The notes: generated by a model from the letters alone, not told the origin. A stretch of 64,000 nucleotides of DNA from Dromiciops gliroides (GCF_019393635.1 NC_057863.1:624707291-624771290); one strand, 5' to 3'. Numbered from the stretch's first letter, positions 47,201 to 54,440 are shown. Numbers and translations: made by a program.

Positions 47201-48051
47201 TGCCAACAAGTTGTAGTGCTTTTAACAAGGCTTGGAAGGCGATTTTCTGGAAACAACCCGGTGAGGGATAAGTGTTCTTATCACCCCCATTTTAAAGATG
47301 AGGAACTGAGGGTCAGGCATGCCAAGTGACTGACTGACCCAAGGTCACCACCCATTGGGGAGTGTCAGGTCCAAACTTCAGATCCTGATCTCCTGACTTC
47401 CAGTCCCTGGGGGCTATTCTAACCCTATGGGCTAGAGCTGTCCACCCCCAAGGCCTTTGCAGAACTTAAAGGGCTGCCCGGAGAAGTAAAGTTATTGCTT
47501 ATTATTAGTCCTCTGCTAAATGGGGGTGGCGGTGTCACTTATCATGGAAGGTGGGGGACCTCCACTTCCTCATCGTTAGATTGGGACTAAAAGCGTGATC
47601 TCTAAGGTCCCTTCCCCGCTAAGATGTTCGAACAGTTCCCTCCTCCTTCCTAGGCTCTCCCAGTTTGGGGGAGAGGGTGGGGGAGTTGGGGAGGGGTCCT
47701 CCTCCAGCCGGGGGAGGGAAAGGAGAAAAGGAGGCGGAAAAAGAGAGAGGAAAAGAAGAGGGAGGGGAAAGAAGAAAAAGGGGAGTGGGAAGGGAAGATG
47801 GAGGTGGAGAAGGAAAGAGGAAGGAGAGGGAGGCAGAAAGGGGGGAGGGGGAGGGAGAAGGCGGGGCTCCCTGTCCCCCAGCCCCCACGAGGAAGGGGGG
47901 GGCACGTGGGGAGCGGCCCCCCAGCCCGGCAGAGAGGAGGGAAGGGGCTCAGAGCTGGGGAGGGTCAGGGGCTGGGCCGGGGTCTCCCCCAGTACGGACG
48001 GATAAGGGAAGGTCCCCGGGGTTGGCTGGGCTCGGGCACTCACTGGGCCAT
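27222..48051 (-). CDS. PGD: 6-phosphogluconate dehydrogenase, decarboxylating (complete, 13 exons)
   Basis: Cytosolic NADP-dependent enzyme that oxidatively decarboxylates 6-phosphogluconate to ribulose 5-phosphate, giving NADPH and CO2 (pentose phosphate pathway). Thirteen exons with splice sites sum to 1452 nt = 483 residues plus stop, the usual mammalian length. Seen in the translation: the Rossmann motif GLAVMG at residues 10-15, the NADP 2'-phosphate-binding NRT at 33-35, VKAG at 75-78, substrate loop SGG at 129-131, catalytic Lys184 and Glu191 with Asn188 in the [13 protein letters not shown] block, and Arg447/His453 in the last exon. These agree with residues known in the sheep and human enzyme. 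No frameshift or premature stop is present. The start ATG has a strong Kozak context (GCCGCCATGG). One intron has a GC donor. KIF1B lies upstream in the same direction. Confidence 0.98.
27473..27595 (-). CDS. PGD: PGD exon 12
   Basis: 41 codons, residues 404-444, [14 protein letters not shown]... [16 protein letters not shown]. Acceptor GTCCAG, donor GTATGT. The last intron (27342-27472) is 131 bp. Confidence 0.97.
27772..27871 (-). CDS. PGD: PGD exon 11
   Basis: 100 nt, residues 370-403, [14 protein letters not shown]...[10 protein letters not shown]. The Ser codon AG|C joins exon 10. Acceptor TCCCAG, donor GTGAGT. The next intron (27596-27771) is 176 bp and repeat-free. Confidence 0.97.
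28748..28881 (-). CDS. PGD: PGD exon 10
   Basis: 134 nt, residues 326-370, with the [17 protein letters not shown] and WRGGCIIR segments of the all-helical dimer domain. Acceptor TCCCAG, donor GTGAGA. Intron 10 (27872-28747) shows no recognisable repeat. Confidence 0.97.
29520..29650 (-). CDS. PGD: PGD exon 9
   Basis: 131 nt, residues 282-325, [20 protein letters not shown]... ending in SFLEDIRK. Acceptor CTCTAG, donor GTGGGT. Intron 9 (28882-29519) contains only old MIR-like sequence around 29010-29330. Confidence 0.97.
30655..30820. mobile_element. Marsupial interspersed repeat fragment
   Basis: GTCCTCAAGGAGCTTATCCA block, in PGD intron 8. Confidence 0.45.
31560..32185 (+). mobile_element. 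L2 3' part in PGD intron 8
   Basis: CTCCAAGATCAAATGCAGAC ... GAATGTAAGCACCTGGAGGG ... CACATAGTAGGAGCTTAATA. Antisense to PGD. Overlapping frames are decayed repeat. Confidence 0.75.
32450..32600 (-). mobile_element. MIR-like SINE in PGD intron 8
   Basis: CTCATTTTATAGATAAGGAA, AAGGTCACACAGG, GACTTGAACCCAGATCC. Confidence 0.6.
32936..33099 (+). mobile_element. tRNA-SINE, PGD intron 8
   Basis: Antisense to PGD; duplication GAAGACATCCTCCT exact on both sides. Confidence 0.95.
33293..33482 (-). CDS. PGD: PGD exon 8
   Basis: 190 nt, residues 219-282 (last codon split), containing [14 protein letters not shown] and [18 protein letters not shown] of the helical domain. Acceptor ACATAG, donor GTAATG. 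Intron 8 (29651-33292) holds a long L2 fragment at about 31560-32185 and one SINE at 32936-33099. Confidence 0.97.
33819..33963 (+). mobile_element. tRNA-SINE, PGD intron 7
   Basis: Antisense to PGD; inserted in an older SINE (AAATCCTGCCTC / AAATCCTACCCC). Confidence 0.93.
34440..34600. mobile_element. Marsupial interspersed repeat fragment
   Basis: GTGCCTGGCACTGTGCTAAG and CTCAGGGAGCTCACATTCTA blocks. Confidence 0.55.
35060..35170. mobile_element. Marsupial interspersed repeat fragment
   Basis: Same family: GAGCACTGTGCTAAATGCTA, AAGGAGCTCACATTCTAATG; runs into (GA)n. Confidence 0.55.
35176..35236. repeat. (GA)n near PGD exon 7
   Basis: About 30 GA units; in the PGD transcript a (UC)n run starting about 95 nt after the exon 7 donor. 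Confidence 0.97.
35330..35464 (-). CDS. PGD: PGD exon 7 (catalytic exon)
   Basis: 45 codons, residues 174-218. Contains the catalytic Lys184 and Glu191 with Asn188 (motif [15 protein letters not shown]). Acceptor AATAG, donor GTGAGT. A (GA)n run, (TC)n in the transcript, begins about 95 nt inside the following intron 7 (33483-35329), which also has one SINE (33819-33963) and a marsupial repeat fragment. Confidence 0.98.
36050..36206 (+). mobile_element. tRNA-SINE, PGD intron 6
   Basis: Antisense to PGD; duplication AAGATCATACTGAGAATGG. Confidence 0.95.
36284..36815 (+). mobile_element. tRNA-SINE split by a solo LTR
   Basis: 5' part 36284-36376, 3' part from 36751 (CTAGCTGTGTGACCC) to about 36815. 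Confidence 0.93.
36377..36750 (+). mobile_element. Solo LTR 1 (CTCF-motif LTR)
   Basis: 374 bp, TGTAACG...TTAACA, duplication CTAG at 36373-36376 and 36751-36754. Poly(A) signal AATAAA at about 36649. GCCACCTGCTGG at 36395-36406 matches the CTCF core. Same family as 52975-53331. Confidence 0.9.
36905..37170 (+). mobile_element. CORE-SINE/MIR-like element
   Basis: GGTTCAAATCTGGCCTCAGA, CTCAGTTTCCTCATCTATAA, CCAGAGTTGCTGTGAGGACT. Confidence 0.8.
37171..38255. other. PGD intron 6, mostly unique
   Basis: MIR-like piece at about 37620-37770; nothing else recognised. Confidence 0.45.
38256..38325 (-). CDS. PGD: PGD exon 6 (GC donor)
   Basis: 70 nt, residues 151-173, ending EPCCDW. It is followed by GCAAGT rather than GT. 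Using the nearest GT, four bases further, would break the frame into exon 7, so a GC-AG intron is the consistent reading. Intron 6 (35465-38255) holds two SINEs, a solo LTR inserted in one of them and a CORE-SINE. Confidence 0.95.
38593..38748 (+). mobile_element. tRNA-SINE, PGD intron 5
   Basis: Antisense to PGD; exact duplication AAAGCTAAAGGC. Confidence 0.95.
38830..38970 (+). mobile_element. L2 tail fragment
   Basis: GTGTAAGCTCTTTGAGGGTA, L2 3' signature. Confidence 0.55.
38971..39290 (+). mobile_element. L1 3'-UTR fragment (sense)
   Basis: GGAAGACTATGAAGGATTCA and CAAAGCAAAGGAAACAGGGT blocks of the marsupial L1 3' region. Confidence 0.5.
39306..39442 (+). mobile_element. tRNA-SINE, PGD intron 5
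   Basis: Antisense to PGD; lacks the GACCCTGGGCAA part of the tail; duplication AAACATAATAAGCTG. Confidence 0.93.
39740..39990 (-). mobile_element. L1 3'-end fragment
   Basis: TTTTTACATCACCTGATTTT and CCCTCTCTCCCAG stretch; weakly recognised. Confidence 0.35.
40030..40200. mobile_element. Marsupial interspersed repeat fragment
   Basis: AAAGCTCCTACTCTGTGCAA, TAGAGATGCAAAAACAAAAA. Confidence 0.5.
40433..40602 (-). mobile_element. tRNA-SINE, PGD intron 5
   Basis: The only SINE of this family in PGD lying sense to the gene. Head truncated, with CTTTATCCACTG repeated in tandem; G-rich tail region. Confidence 0.9.
41746..41864 (-). CDS. PGD: PGD exon 5
   Basis: 119 nt, residues 111-150, with the glycine-rich [20 protein letters not shown] block that contacts 6-phosphogluconate. 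Ends two bases into the Trp codon of the EAW segment. Donor GTGAGT. Intron 5 (38326-41745) carries three SINEs (38593, 39306, 40433), L1 pieces and a short L2 tail. Confidence 0.97.
42610..42675 (-). CDS. PGD: PGD exon 4
   Basis: 22 codons, residues 89-110, ending in the [15 protein letters not shown] block of the coenzyme domain. Acceptor TTGCAG, donor GTAAGT. Intron 4 (41865-42609) is unique-looking apart from a run of about 16 G at 42307-42322. Confidence 0.96.
42717..42870 (+). mobile_element. tRNA-SINE, PGD intron 3
   Basis: Starts about 42 bp upstream of exon 4 in the transcript; duplication AAAATCAGAACGGTG. Confidence 0.95.
43510..43640. mobile_element. Marsupial interspersed repeat fragment
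   Basis: AAGTACCTACCATGTGCAAA, ACACTATGCTAGACACTAAG. Confidence 0.5.
45005..45135 (+). mobile_element. tRNA-SINE, PGD intron 3
   Basis: Antisense to PGD; tail ends CCCCAATTAG without an A run. Confidence 0.92.
45722..45901 (-). CDS. PGD: PGD exon 3
   Basis: 60 codons, residues 29-88, starting VCAFNRT (the NADP 2'-phosphate contact) and containing [10 protein letters not shown]. Acceptor GCAG and donor GTGAGG. Intron 3 (42676-45721) contains two SINEs antisense to the gene (45005-45135 and 42717-42870), a MIR-like fragment near 45140-45280 and a marsupial interspersed repeat near 43510-43640. Confidence 0.97.
46434..46509 (-). CDS. PGD: PGD exon 2
   Basis: Encodes residues 3-28 including the GLAVMGQN dinucleotide-binding turn. 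Acceptor TCCAG and donor GTGAG are visible, and the length of 76 nt (1 + 25 codons) keeps frame. Intron 2 (45902-46433) shows no recognisable repeat. Confidence 0.96.
47600..47995. repeat. Purine-rich tract in PGD intron 1
   Basis: About 400 bp, nearly all G and A on +, hence C/T in the PGD transcript, with many G4-G7 runs. Long frames on both strands are compositional artefacts. Confidence 0.9.
48044..48051 (-). CDS. PGD: PGD exon 1, coding part
   Basis: Only eight coding bases, ATG GCC CA, followed by the donor GTGAGT. The third codon is completed as CAA (Gln) by exon 2, giving the MAQADIAL start typical of mammalian PGD. The preceding GCCGCC makes a strong Kozak context. Intron 1 (46510-48043) holds a 400-bp purine/pyrimidine-asymmetric tract next to the exon and an old MIR-like piece around 47100-47400. 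Confidence 0.95.
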
Positions 48052-48160
48052 GGCGGCGGACAGGACGGGCCGGGCTGGGCAGGGCAGGCGGGGCAAGGCA
48101 GGGCAGAAGCAGCAACAGAACGAACTCCCGCTCGAGGTTCAGCCTCGAAATCAGCCAGCA
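48052..48160 (-). other. PGD: PGD 5' UTR (approximate)
   Basis: GC-rich leader between the promoter boxes and the ATG. The exact transcription start cannot be read from sequence; a length near 100 nt is inferred from box positions. Confidence 0.5.
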
Positions 48161-48974
48161 TAGGCTCGGCTCTCTCACTTTGGCGTCTGCGCCCCCGCCC
48201 CTTCCCACGATGACCAATCAGAGAGCAGGGGTTGGGGAGGCGCTTACTCGCCATTGGTTCGCCCTAGCGCCTGCTAGAGCGCCTGAGAGCGAGCGGCCCC
48301 GCCCCTGTGCCTGAGCCAGATCAGTGGAAAGCCGATGATATCGATCGTTTAAAGGGACCCTCGGGTGTGTGAGCTCAGTCCCTTCCCTTTGGCCCCCTAG
48401 CAGGGCACGTACCTCCCTCTTACACTAGAGAATCTGGGCTGTGGGTGGATTGTGCTAGAAGCCAGTTTTCCGGTCCAGGGATGATCCCTTGAAAACCCTG
48501 GGGTGTACACTGAGAATAAAGAAACTTTCAATGTCCTGAACGGGGAGCAGGGAAAAATGCGTTCGAGTTGAGGTTGCCCCACTTAGTCCCAGGGTGAACT
48601 TCGGTGAGTCACCCAAGCTCCCGGGGTCATGCCTCCTACTCTGCCAAGTGCTCCTCCTCACGGGGATGTTGTGGGCATGAGCTAGATAAAGTCTGCAGAG
48701 CAGAAGGGCCCAAACCACTCTATAAACACCGGGTGTTATGATGAGCCAGGGTCAGGGAACTGATAGCATCTCCCTGGAGGAGGGATTCCTCACACCTGGG
48801 CTGCCCGGCACTTTGTTGGCTTGCTGCCTTCTTTTACTTCCAAGCTCTTCAGCACTTGGTCCCTTTCCACCCCCGTTGCGCCTTGATTTACTCAGCAGAA
48901 ACTTCCTGAGCAGTAAATTTAAATGTGGTTTTAAAAAACTTTGAAAAAAGATGCAACAAGTAGAACTAAGGGAA

Positions 48975-49420
48975 TCCTATAGGTTAACAGGCACTTATTA
49001 AGCACCAACTGTATGCAAGGCACTGAGGACACAAAGAAAAGCAAAAGACGGTCCCTACTCAAGGAGCTCACAGTCTAATGGGAGAGAACACATGTACAAA
49101 CAAGATACAGAAGGGATAATTGGAGGTTCTCAATACAGGGAAGGCATTAGAATTAAGGGGGATTAGGAAAACTCTTATAGAAGGTAGGATTTTAGGTGGG
49201 ATTTAAAGGAAGTCAGGAGGCAGAAATGAAGAGGGAGATTATTACAGGCATGGGGTAGAGACAGAGAAAATGCCTGGAGTCAGGAAGATGGGGTTTCCTT
49301 TGGGGAACAGCTGACACCAGCCTCTCACAGTCACAGAGTCCTGCTGCAGAGGAGTGAGGTGCAAGAAGATTGTTAAGGTAGAAAGGGGACAGATTGTGAA
49401 GGGCTATTAATTTATCTTTT
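48975..49420. mobile_element. Marsupial interspersed repeat, long copy
   Basis: Best copy here: CACTTATTAAGCACCAACTG, CAAGGAGCTCACAGTCTAAT, ATGTACAAACAAGATACAGA, GAAGGCATTAGAATTAAGGG. Confidence 0.65.
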
Positions 49421-49529
49421 GTGTAACCCTCCCCCCCCCCCACTTTTCTTGGGTGGGGATTTGCTACAGTAGAGGTATATGTGCATTTGGCATTGTTTTT
49501 TTCAGTGACTTTCCTATACGTCCTCACTT

Positions 49530-49755
49530 ACTATATGGGGCAGTGGATAGAGCTCTGGGCCTGGAGACAGGAGGTCAAATCTATCCTCAGACACTTACTA
49601 GCTGTGTGATCCTAGGTAAGTCACAACGTCTGTTTGCCTTTATCCACTGGAGAAGAAAATGGCAAACCACTCCAGTATCTTTGCCAAGAAAACCACATAT
49701 ACTGTATGGTCCATGGGGTCACAAAGAGTGGGACATGAATGAACCACAGCAACGT
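49530..49755 (+). mobile_element. CORE-SINE-like element
   Basis: GGCAGTGGATAGAGCTCTGG, CTGGAGAAGAAAATGGCAAA, GGTCACAAAGAGTGGGACAT. Confidence 0.8.
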
Positions 49756-50257
49756 ATACTATATTTTTCCATTGTTTATAAATCACACACAGTACCATCC
49801 AAGGGCACTGTTGATTGACTTAGGTGTGGTGGAAGGGCCAAGATTAGAACTGGCCCTCTCTAAAGGAAGCAGTCTACTGTACTGGAGGGAGCCTGAGAGG
49901 TCTGGGAACCAAGAAATATCCTGGTTCTACCTTGGTGAGTCACACAGTCTTTCTAGGCTTCAGTGTCCTCCTCTTAGTTAAATAAGGGATTTGCCTGTAG
50001 TTCCTCTATAAAGTTCCTTTGAGCTGCAAAGGCCTATAATTCTGAGTAGCTTTTGCAAGGTTATTTTGATTACAGCTAAATAGTTTGTAAAGTCAGTCCA
50101 GTTCATCTCTCTAAGTAGAAAGGACTTAGCAAGAAAGGAGATACTAAAGAAATGACAGAAACTGTATCTAGCATTACACACAGATTGTGAAATTAAATGG
50201 AGGGGGCCAAAGCATCTTCAGCCATTCGATGAGCAGTCTTCCTTAAAAGACATTAGG

Positions 50258-50420
50258 GAGCCACTAGGTGGCACAGTGGATAAAGCACTGGCCCTGGATT
50301 CAGGAGGACCTGAGTTCAAATCCAACCTCAGACACTTCACACTTATTAGCCATGTGACCCTGGGCAGGTCACTTAACCCTCATTGCCCCACAAAAAATAA
50401 TACAACAACAACAACAACAA
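50258..50420 (+). mobile_element. tRNA-SINE, first of a tandem pair
   Basis: Tail (CAA)n; preceded by AAAGACATTAGGG, which also separates and follows the pair. Confidence 0.94.
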
Positions 50421-50431
50421 AAAGACATTAG

Positions 50432-50600
50432 GGGGCAGCTAGGTCGTGCAGTAGATAAAGCACTGGCCCTGGATTCAGGAGTACCTGAGTTCAAATCCAG
50501 CCTCTGACACTTGATACTTACTAGCTGTGTGACCCTGGGCGGGTCACTTAACCCCCACTGCCCACCAAAAAAATATATAAAATAAAGTTGAAAAAAAAAA
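50432..50600 (+). mobile_element. tRNA-SINE, second of a tandem pair
   Basis: Tail interrupted by TATATAAAATAAAGTTG; followed by AAGACATTAG. Confidence 0.94.
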
Positions 50601-50628
50601 AAGACATTAGACCCATGATCCTGTAGGG

Positions 50629-50822
50629 CAGGGCTTCTTAAACTTTTTCCACTCATGACCCCTTTTCACCCAAGAAATTTTTACCTGACCCCTGGGTGTA
50701 TAGGTGTATAAAATAGGTCTACATAACCTTTTACTGTTAACAAACTTTTTGCCACCCCCCGCCCCCCAAATTCAGTTACATGACCCCATATGGAATTGAG
50801 ACCCATAGTTTAAGAGGCTAGG
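50629..50822. mobile_element. hAT-like miniature element, copy 2 (inverted)
   Basis: CAGGGCTTCTTAAACT ... AGTTTAAGAGGCTAGG; 8-bp duplication CTGTAGGG / CTCTAGGG. Reverse orientation to copies 1 and 3. Confidence 0.82.
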
Positions 50823-51235
50823 CTCTAGGGGTTTTCTCTGGTAACAGTGCTGCAGCACCAACACTGGAATTGTGGATGGATGGAGGCAAATATTATTTCT
50901 ATCCACCTACCCACTCTCCCACCCCCCATCATAGTCACTAGTTCTACCTCCCACTCTCTTGGCCAAAAACTGCTCAAGAGGAAGAAAGAAATCCAGGTCA
51001 TGGCAACATGCTGAAGATATCTTTTCAACATACCAATGTCTAAATAGGATAATTGGCAAATACTTCTTTAGAAGATGTTAAGAAATGAGGTAACATATGT
51101 AAAGTGCTTTGCAATTCTTAAAGCACTGTAGAGGTCCCACTATTATTTTTCCTTGTTTGCAACACAGATACAGGATACAAAAGTGCCACTTGGGAATTTC
51201 TGGGGCAGGGTATTTTTTAAATTCAATTTTATTTT
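50823..51235. other. Intergenic, nothing recognised
   Basis: No gene or clear repeat. Confidence 0.4.
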
Positions 51236-51389
51236 TTTTTAAATTTTTTTTTTGCAGGGCAATGGGGGTTAAGTGACTTGCCCAGGGTCACACAGCTAGT
51301 AAGTGTCAAGTGTCTGAGGCCAGATTTGAACTCAGGTACTCCTGAATCCAGGGCTGGTGCTTTATCTACCGCGCCACCTAGCCGCCCCC
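51236..51389 (-). mobile_element. tRNA-SINE
   Basis: Antisense; duplication AATTCAATTTTATTTT; inserted in an L1 end. Confidence 0.95.
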
Positions 51390-51839
51390 AATTCAATTTT
51401 ATTTTGAGCTCTGAATTCTCTTCTTCCAACTTCCTCTCTACCACCTATTGAGAAAACAAGAAAAACAAAACATGTTATAAACATGTCAAGCAAAACACAT
51501 TCCTGCATTAGGCATGTCCAAATACACACACATTTGTATACTGCCCCGCCTTTCTGTTTCTCTCCCCCTTTCTCTGTCTCTATGTAAATTCATATCCATG
51601 TATGTAAATGTATATATAATGTATGTATATTTGTGTATATATATATATATATACAGGGTGCTGTATATATATATATATATACACACATACATATACATGC
51701 CTCAGTCTGTATTGAGTCCATCACTTCTCTCTCAGGAGATCAATAGCATGTTTCATTGTGCATCCTTTGAGACTGTGGTTGGCCATTTATGTTGATCAGA
51801 ATGCCTGATTCTTTCAAAGATGACTTTGTAATATTGTCA
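51390..51839 (-). mobile_element. L1 3'-region fragment
   Basis: Antisense L1 end with (TA)n/(TG)n at about 51605-51690, then TGATCAGAATGCCTGATTCT. Confidence 0.5.
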
Positions 51840-52330
51840 TTATTCATTACTAGACTGTAACTCTTTGAGGACAAAGATTGCCTTTTTTCTTATTTGTATC
51901 TCTAGTGCTTAACACAGTGTCTAGCACATAGTAGGAGCTTAATACATTTGGATTCTATTGCATTACTTTCCAGAATGGTAGGATTAGTTCACAGTTCTAC
52001 CAAGAGTGCATTTTTTGGGGTGTGGGGTGGGACAGTGAAGCCTAAGTGACTTGCCCAGGGTCACACAGCTAGTAAGTGTCAAGTGTCTGAGGCAAGATTT
52101 GAACTCAGGTCCTTCTAAATCCAGGGCGAGTGCTTTATCCACTGCACCACCTAGCTGCTCCAAAAGTACATTAATATATCTTTTCCTGACAGCTCCTTCA
52201 GCACTGTCATCTTCCTTTTGTCCCCCATTGCTACTCTGATAGGTATAAGTTGGTATCTAAGATTGCTTTAATTTGCATTTCTCTAATTATTAGTGATTTG
52301 GAGCATTTTAAAACATTGCTATTGATATAA
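51840..52330. mobile_element. L2 tail joined to antisense L1 (duplicated block, copy 1)
   Basis: L2 end CACATAGTAGGAGCTTAATA meets L1 ORF2 antisense TTACTTTCCAGAATGG at about 51950-51965. The same junction recurs at 55480-56550. A SINE sits at 52012-52160. Confidence 0.7.
52012..52160 (-). mobile_element. tRNA-SINE
   Basis: Antisense, present only in copy 1 of the duplicated L2/L1 block. Confidence 0.93.
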
Positions 52331-52599
52331 GGTTTCTCTAAAAAATATCCCAAACTCCTCTTCCTCCTTGTAACCCCCAGGTCCGATCCTTAATCTATTA
52401 AACCCCAGTGAAAAGTTATACTGGAGAACTGCCCCTTACATCTGCCTCTGAGTTTCTTTGGCTTCCTATAGGACTCAGCTCAAATCCCCCTTTTGCAGGA
52501 GGCCCTTCCTTGTCTGCTCAGCTGTTGTGCCTTTCCTTCTGACATTACCTTCCACCTACTCTGGGCTGTTGTTGTTGTTGTGGTTGGTCCTTCATTCTT

Positions 52600-52750
52600 T
52601 TTCTTTTCTTTTTTTTGTGGGGCAATGAGGGTTAAGTGACTTGCCCAGGGTCACATAGCTAGTTAGTGTCAAGTGTCTGAGGTCAGATTTGAACTCAGGT
52701 CCTCCTGAATCCAGGGCCAGTGCTTTATCTACTGTGCCACCTAGCTGCCC
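52600..52750 (-). mobile_element. tRNA-SINE
   Basis: Antisense; duplication GGTCCTTCATTCTT exact (52586, 52751). Confidence 0.95.
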
Positions 52751-53384
52751 GGTCCTTCATTCTTAAAGAGGACCATGATATTGGGGTGATGTCATGACTT
52801 GCACTTAATTGGATTTAAGTGAAGGAGAGCTGTGCAAGGTCACCAACCTCACTCTCCTCCAGAGTCATCTGGGTCCAGTGGCAAATTATACATCAGGATG
52901 ACTGGAGATGGCCCTGGACATTTGAGGTAATTGGGGTTAAGTGACTTGTCCAGGGTCACAGTGCTAGTAAGTGTTGTTAAGGCTAAAATTCTAGCTAAAC
53001 TGTCTAAAATATCTAATGAGTGGTCGCCAATAAATTATAAGCTTTAGCAAGAGTTAGACTTTTAAGCATTTATTAAGGAGAATAAGAATTTGGTAAAGAG
53101 AGAGAAAAAGGCCTAGATTCCTATCTATTAAAGGGAGAGCACATTTCTAGCTCCCTTCTCCGCCAGAGTCCAGAGGAAAGAGAGTGAGACTGAGCGCCAG
53201 TCTCTTCCTTCCTCCTCCCACTAGTCCGCGTCACTTCCTGACTCCTGGTCTTGCCCTCAAAGACCTTCCCTTCGTGGGCAGAACTCTTCTACAGTAAGTA
53301 TCCAGCAGGTGGCGTTATTCCAATCGTTACAGTGTCTGTGGTGAGATTTGAACTTTATCCACTGCAGCACCACCTAGCTGCCCC
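52751..53384 (-). mobile_element. Composite SINE interrupted by solo LTR 2
   Basis: Leading block GGTCCTTCATTCTTAAAGAG...GATGACTGGAGATGGCCC followed by antisense tRNA-SINE body 52926-52974 and 53336-53384. Confidence 0.75.
52975..53331 (-). mobile_element. Solo LTR 2 (CTCF-motif LTR)
   Basis: 357 bp; TGTTAAGG...CGTTACA on +, duplication GTGT at 52971-52974 and 53332-53335. Reverse complement matches 36377-36750 along its length. CTCF-like CCAGCAGGTGGC at 53302-53313. Confidence 0.9.
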
Positions 53385-53674
53385 AACCTACTGTGGGTAT
53401 ATCTTATACATACCTAATTATTTATATGATATCTCCCTTACTAGAATGTAAAGTCGTTGAGGGCAGAGACCATTTTTGTCTTTCGTTGTATCCCCTCTGC
53501 TTAGCACAGTGTCTGGCCCATAGGAAACAATAAATGCTTGAGTAACTGAAAACAAAGATGGATACATCAGTCCTCTTGCTACCCACAGCCTGGGTTACAA
53601 AAACAAAACAAAACAAAATTGTGAAGATAGCAGATTAGCAAGTGTCAGGTTAGAGTTTTATATCATTGCTTCTT

Positions 53675-53820
53675 TTTTTTTTTAAGTGAGGCAATTGGGG
53701 TTAAGTGACTTGCCCAGGGTCACACAGCTAGTAAGTGTTAAGTGTCTGAGGCTGGATTTGAACTCAGGTACTCCTAACTCCAGGGCCGGTGCTCTATCCA
53801 CTGCACCATCTAGCTGCCCC
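53675..53820 (-). mobile_element. tRNA-SINE
   Basis: Antisense; flanks ATATCATTGCTTCTTT. Confidence 0.95.
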
Positions 53821-54111
53821 ATATCATTGCTTCTTTATTTATAATTAAGGACCCCCACCCCCACCCCCACCAAGCCAGCCCCAGAGGAGAGCCATATGGG
53901 TACTTCCTAGGGTGCTGTGAACAAGGAAGGCCAATAATGGCTTCCTCCAAGTTTTTATCTGGTATCAGAACCTGAAAGTCAAATATTGATTTCCACTAAC
54001 TTCACCACATTGGAGGAAGGTGGGAGGGTAATGAGGGAAGAGAGAATCTCAGACCTACTAGGAGTACAGGAAAGCCCCCAACACTCTTTACAAGTCAACA
54101 AATGCAACCAA

Positions 54112-54129
54112 ACCCCCCCCCCCCCCCAC
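54112..54129. repeat. Poly(C) run
   Basis: About 16 consecutive C. Confidence 0.95.
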
Positions 54130-54189
54130 TCCAATAATGAGCACTTATAGGTGATAAAATCATCCGTATTATGAGGGTCAAACAAACCA

Positions 54190-54440
54190 GACCGGTGCAC
54201 CTGCATTCAGGAAGACCTGAGTTCAAAACTTATAGATGATCCTGGGCAAGTCACCTAACCTCTGTTTGTCTCAGTTTCCTCATCTGTAAAATGGGGATAA
54301 TAATAGCACCTCCCTCTCGGGGCTGTTGTGAGGATCAAGTAGAATAATAATTGTAAGGTGCCTTAGCACAGTGTCTGGCACATAGTAAGCCCTATATAAA
54401 TGTTGGCTATTATTATCATTATTAGAAATAAGATAACAGC
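54190..54440 (+). mobile_element. CORE-SINE/MIR-like element
   Basis: Long, well preserved: CTCAGTTTCCTCATCTGTAA, AGCACCTCCCTCTCGGGGCT, CACATAGTAAGCCCTATATA. Confidence 0.85.

Larger units (their letters stand above)
47600..48330 (-). promoter_or_regulatory. PGD: PGD CpG-rich promoter region
   Basis: GC-rich block spanning exon 1. Upstream of the ATG there are a GC box on the PGD strand (complement of GCCCCCGCCCC at about 48190-48201), another at about 48297-48305, an ATTGG/CCAAT pair in opposite orientations at 48214-48218 and 48253-48257, and no TATA box. This is the usual architecture of a TATA-less housekeeping promoter. A TGAGTCA AP-1-like site lies further out at 48605-48611. Confidence 0.75.
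52335..53560 (+). mobile_element. L2 3' part, split by a SINE composite
   Basis: 52335-52570 (GGACTCAGCTCAAATCCCCC) and 53385-53560 (AATGTAAAGTCGTTGAGGGC, AATAAATGCTTGA). Confidence 0.7.

Noticed and set aside
47576-48254. Frames of up to 213 codons on both strands around PGD exon 1
   Set aside because: Driven by the purine/pyrimidine tract and GC-rich promoter; they overlap the true 8-base coding start of PGD in other frames.
48605-48611. NRF2 antioxidant response element controlling PGD
   Set aside because: The site fits AP-1 (TGAGTCA) but lacks the GC that completes an antioxidant response element on either strand.
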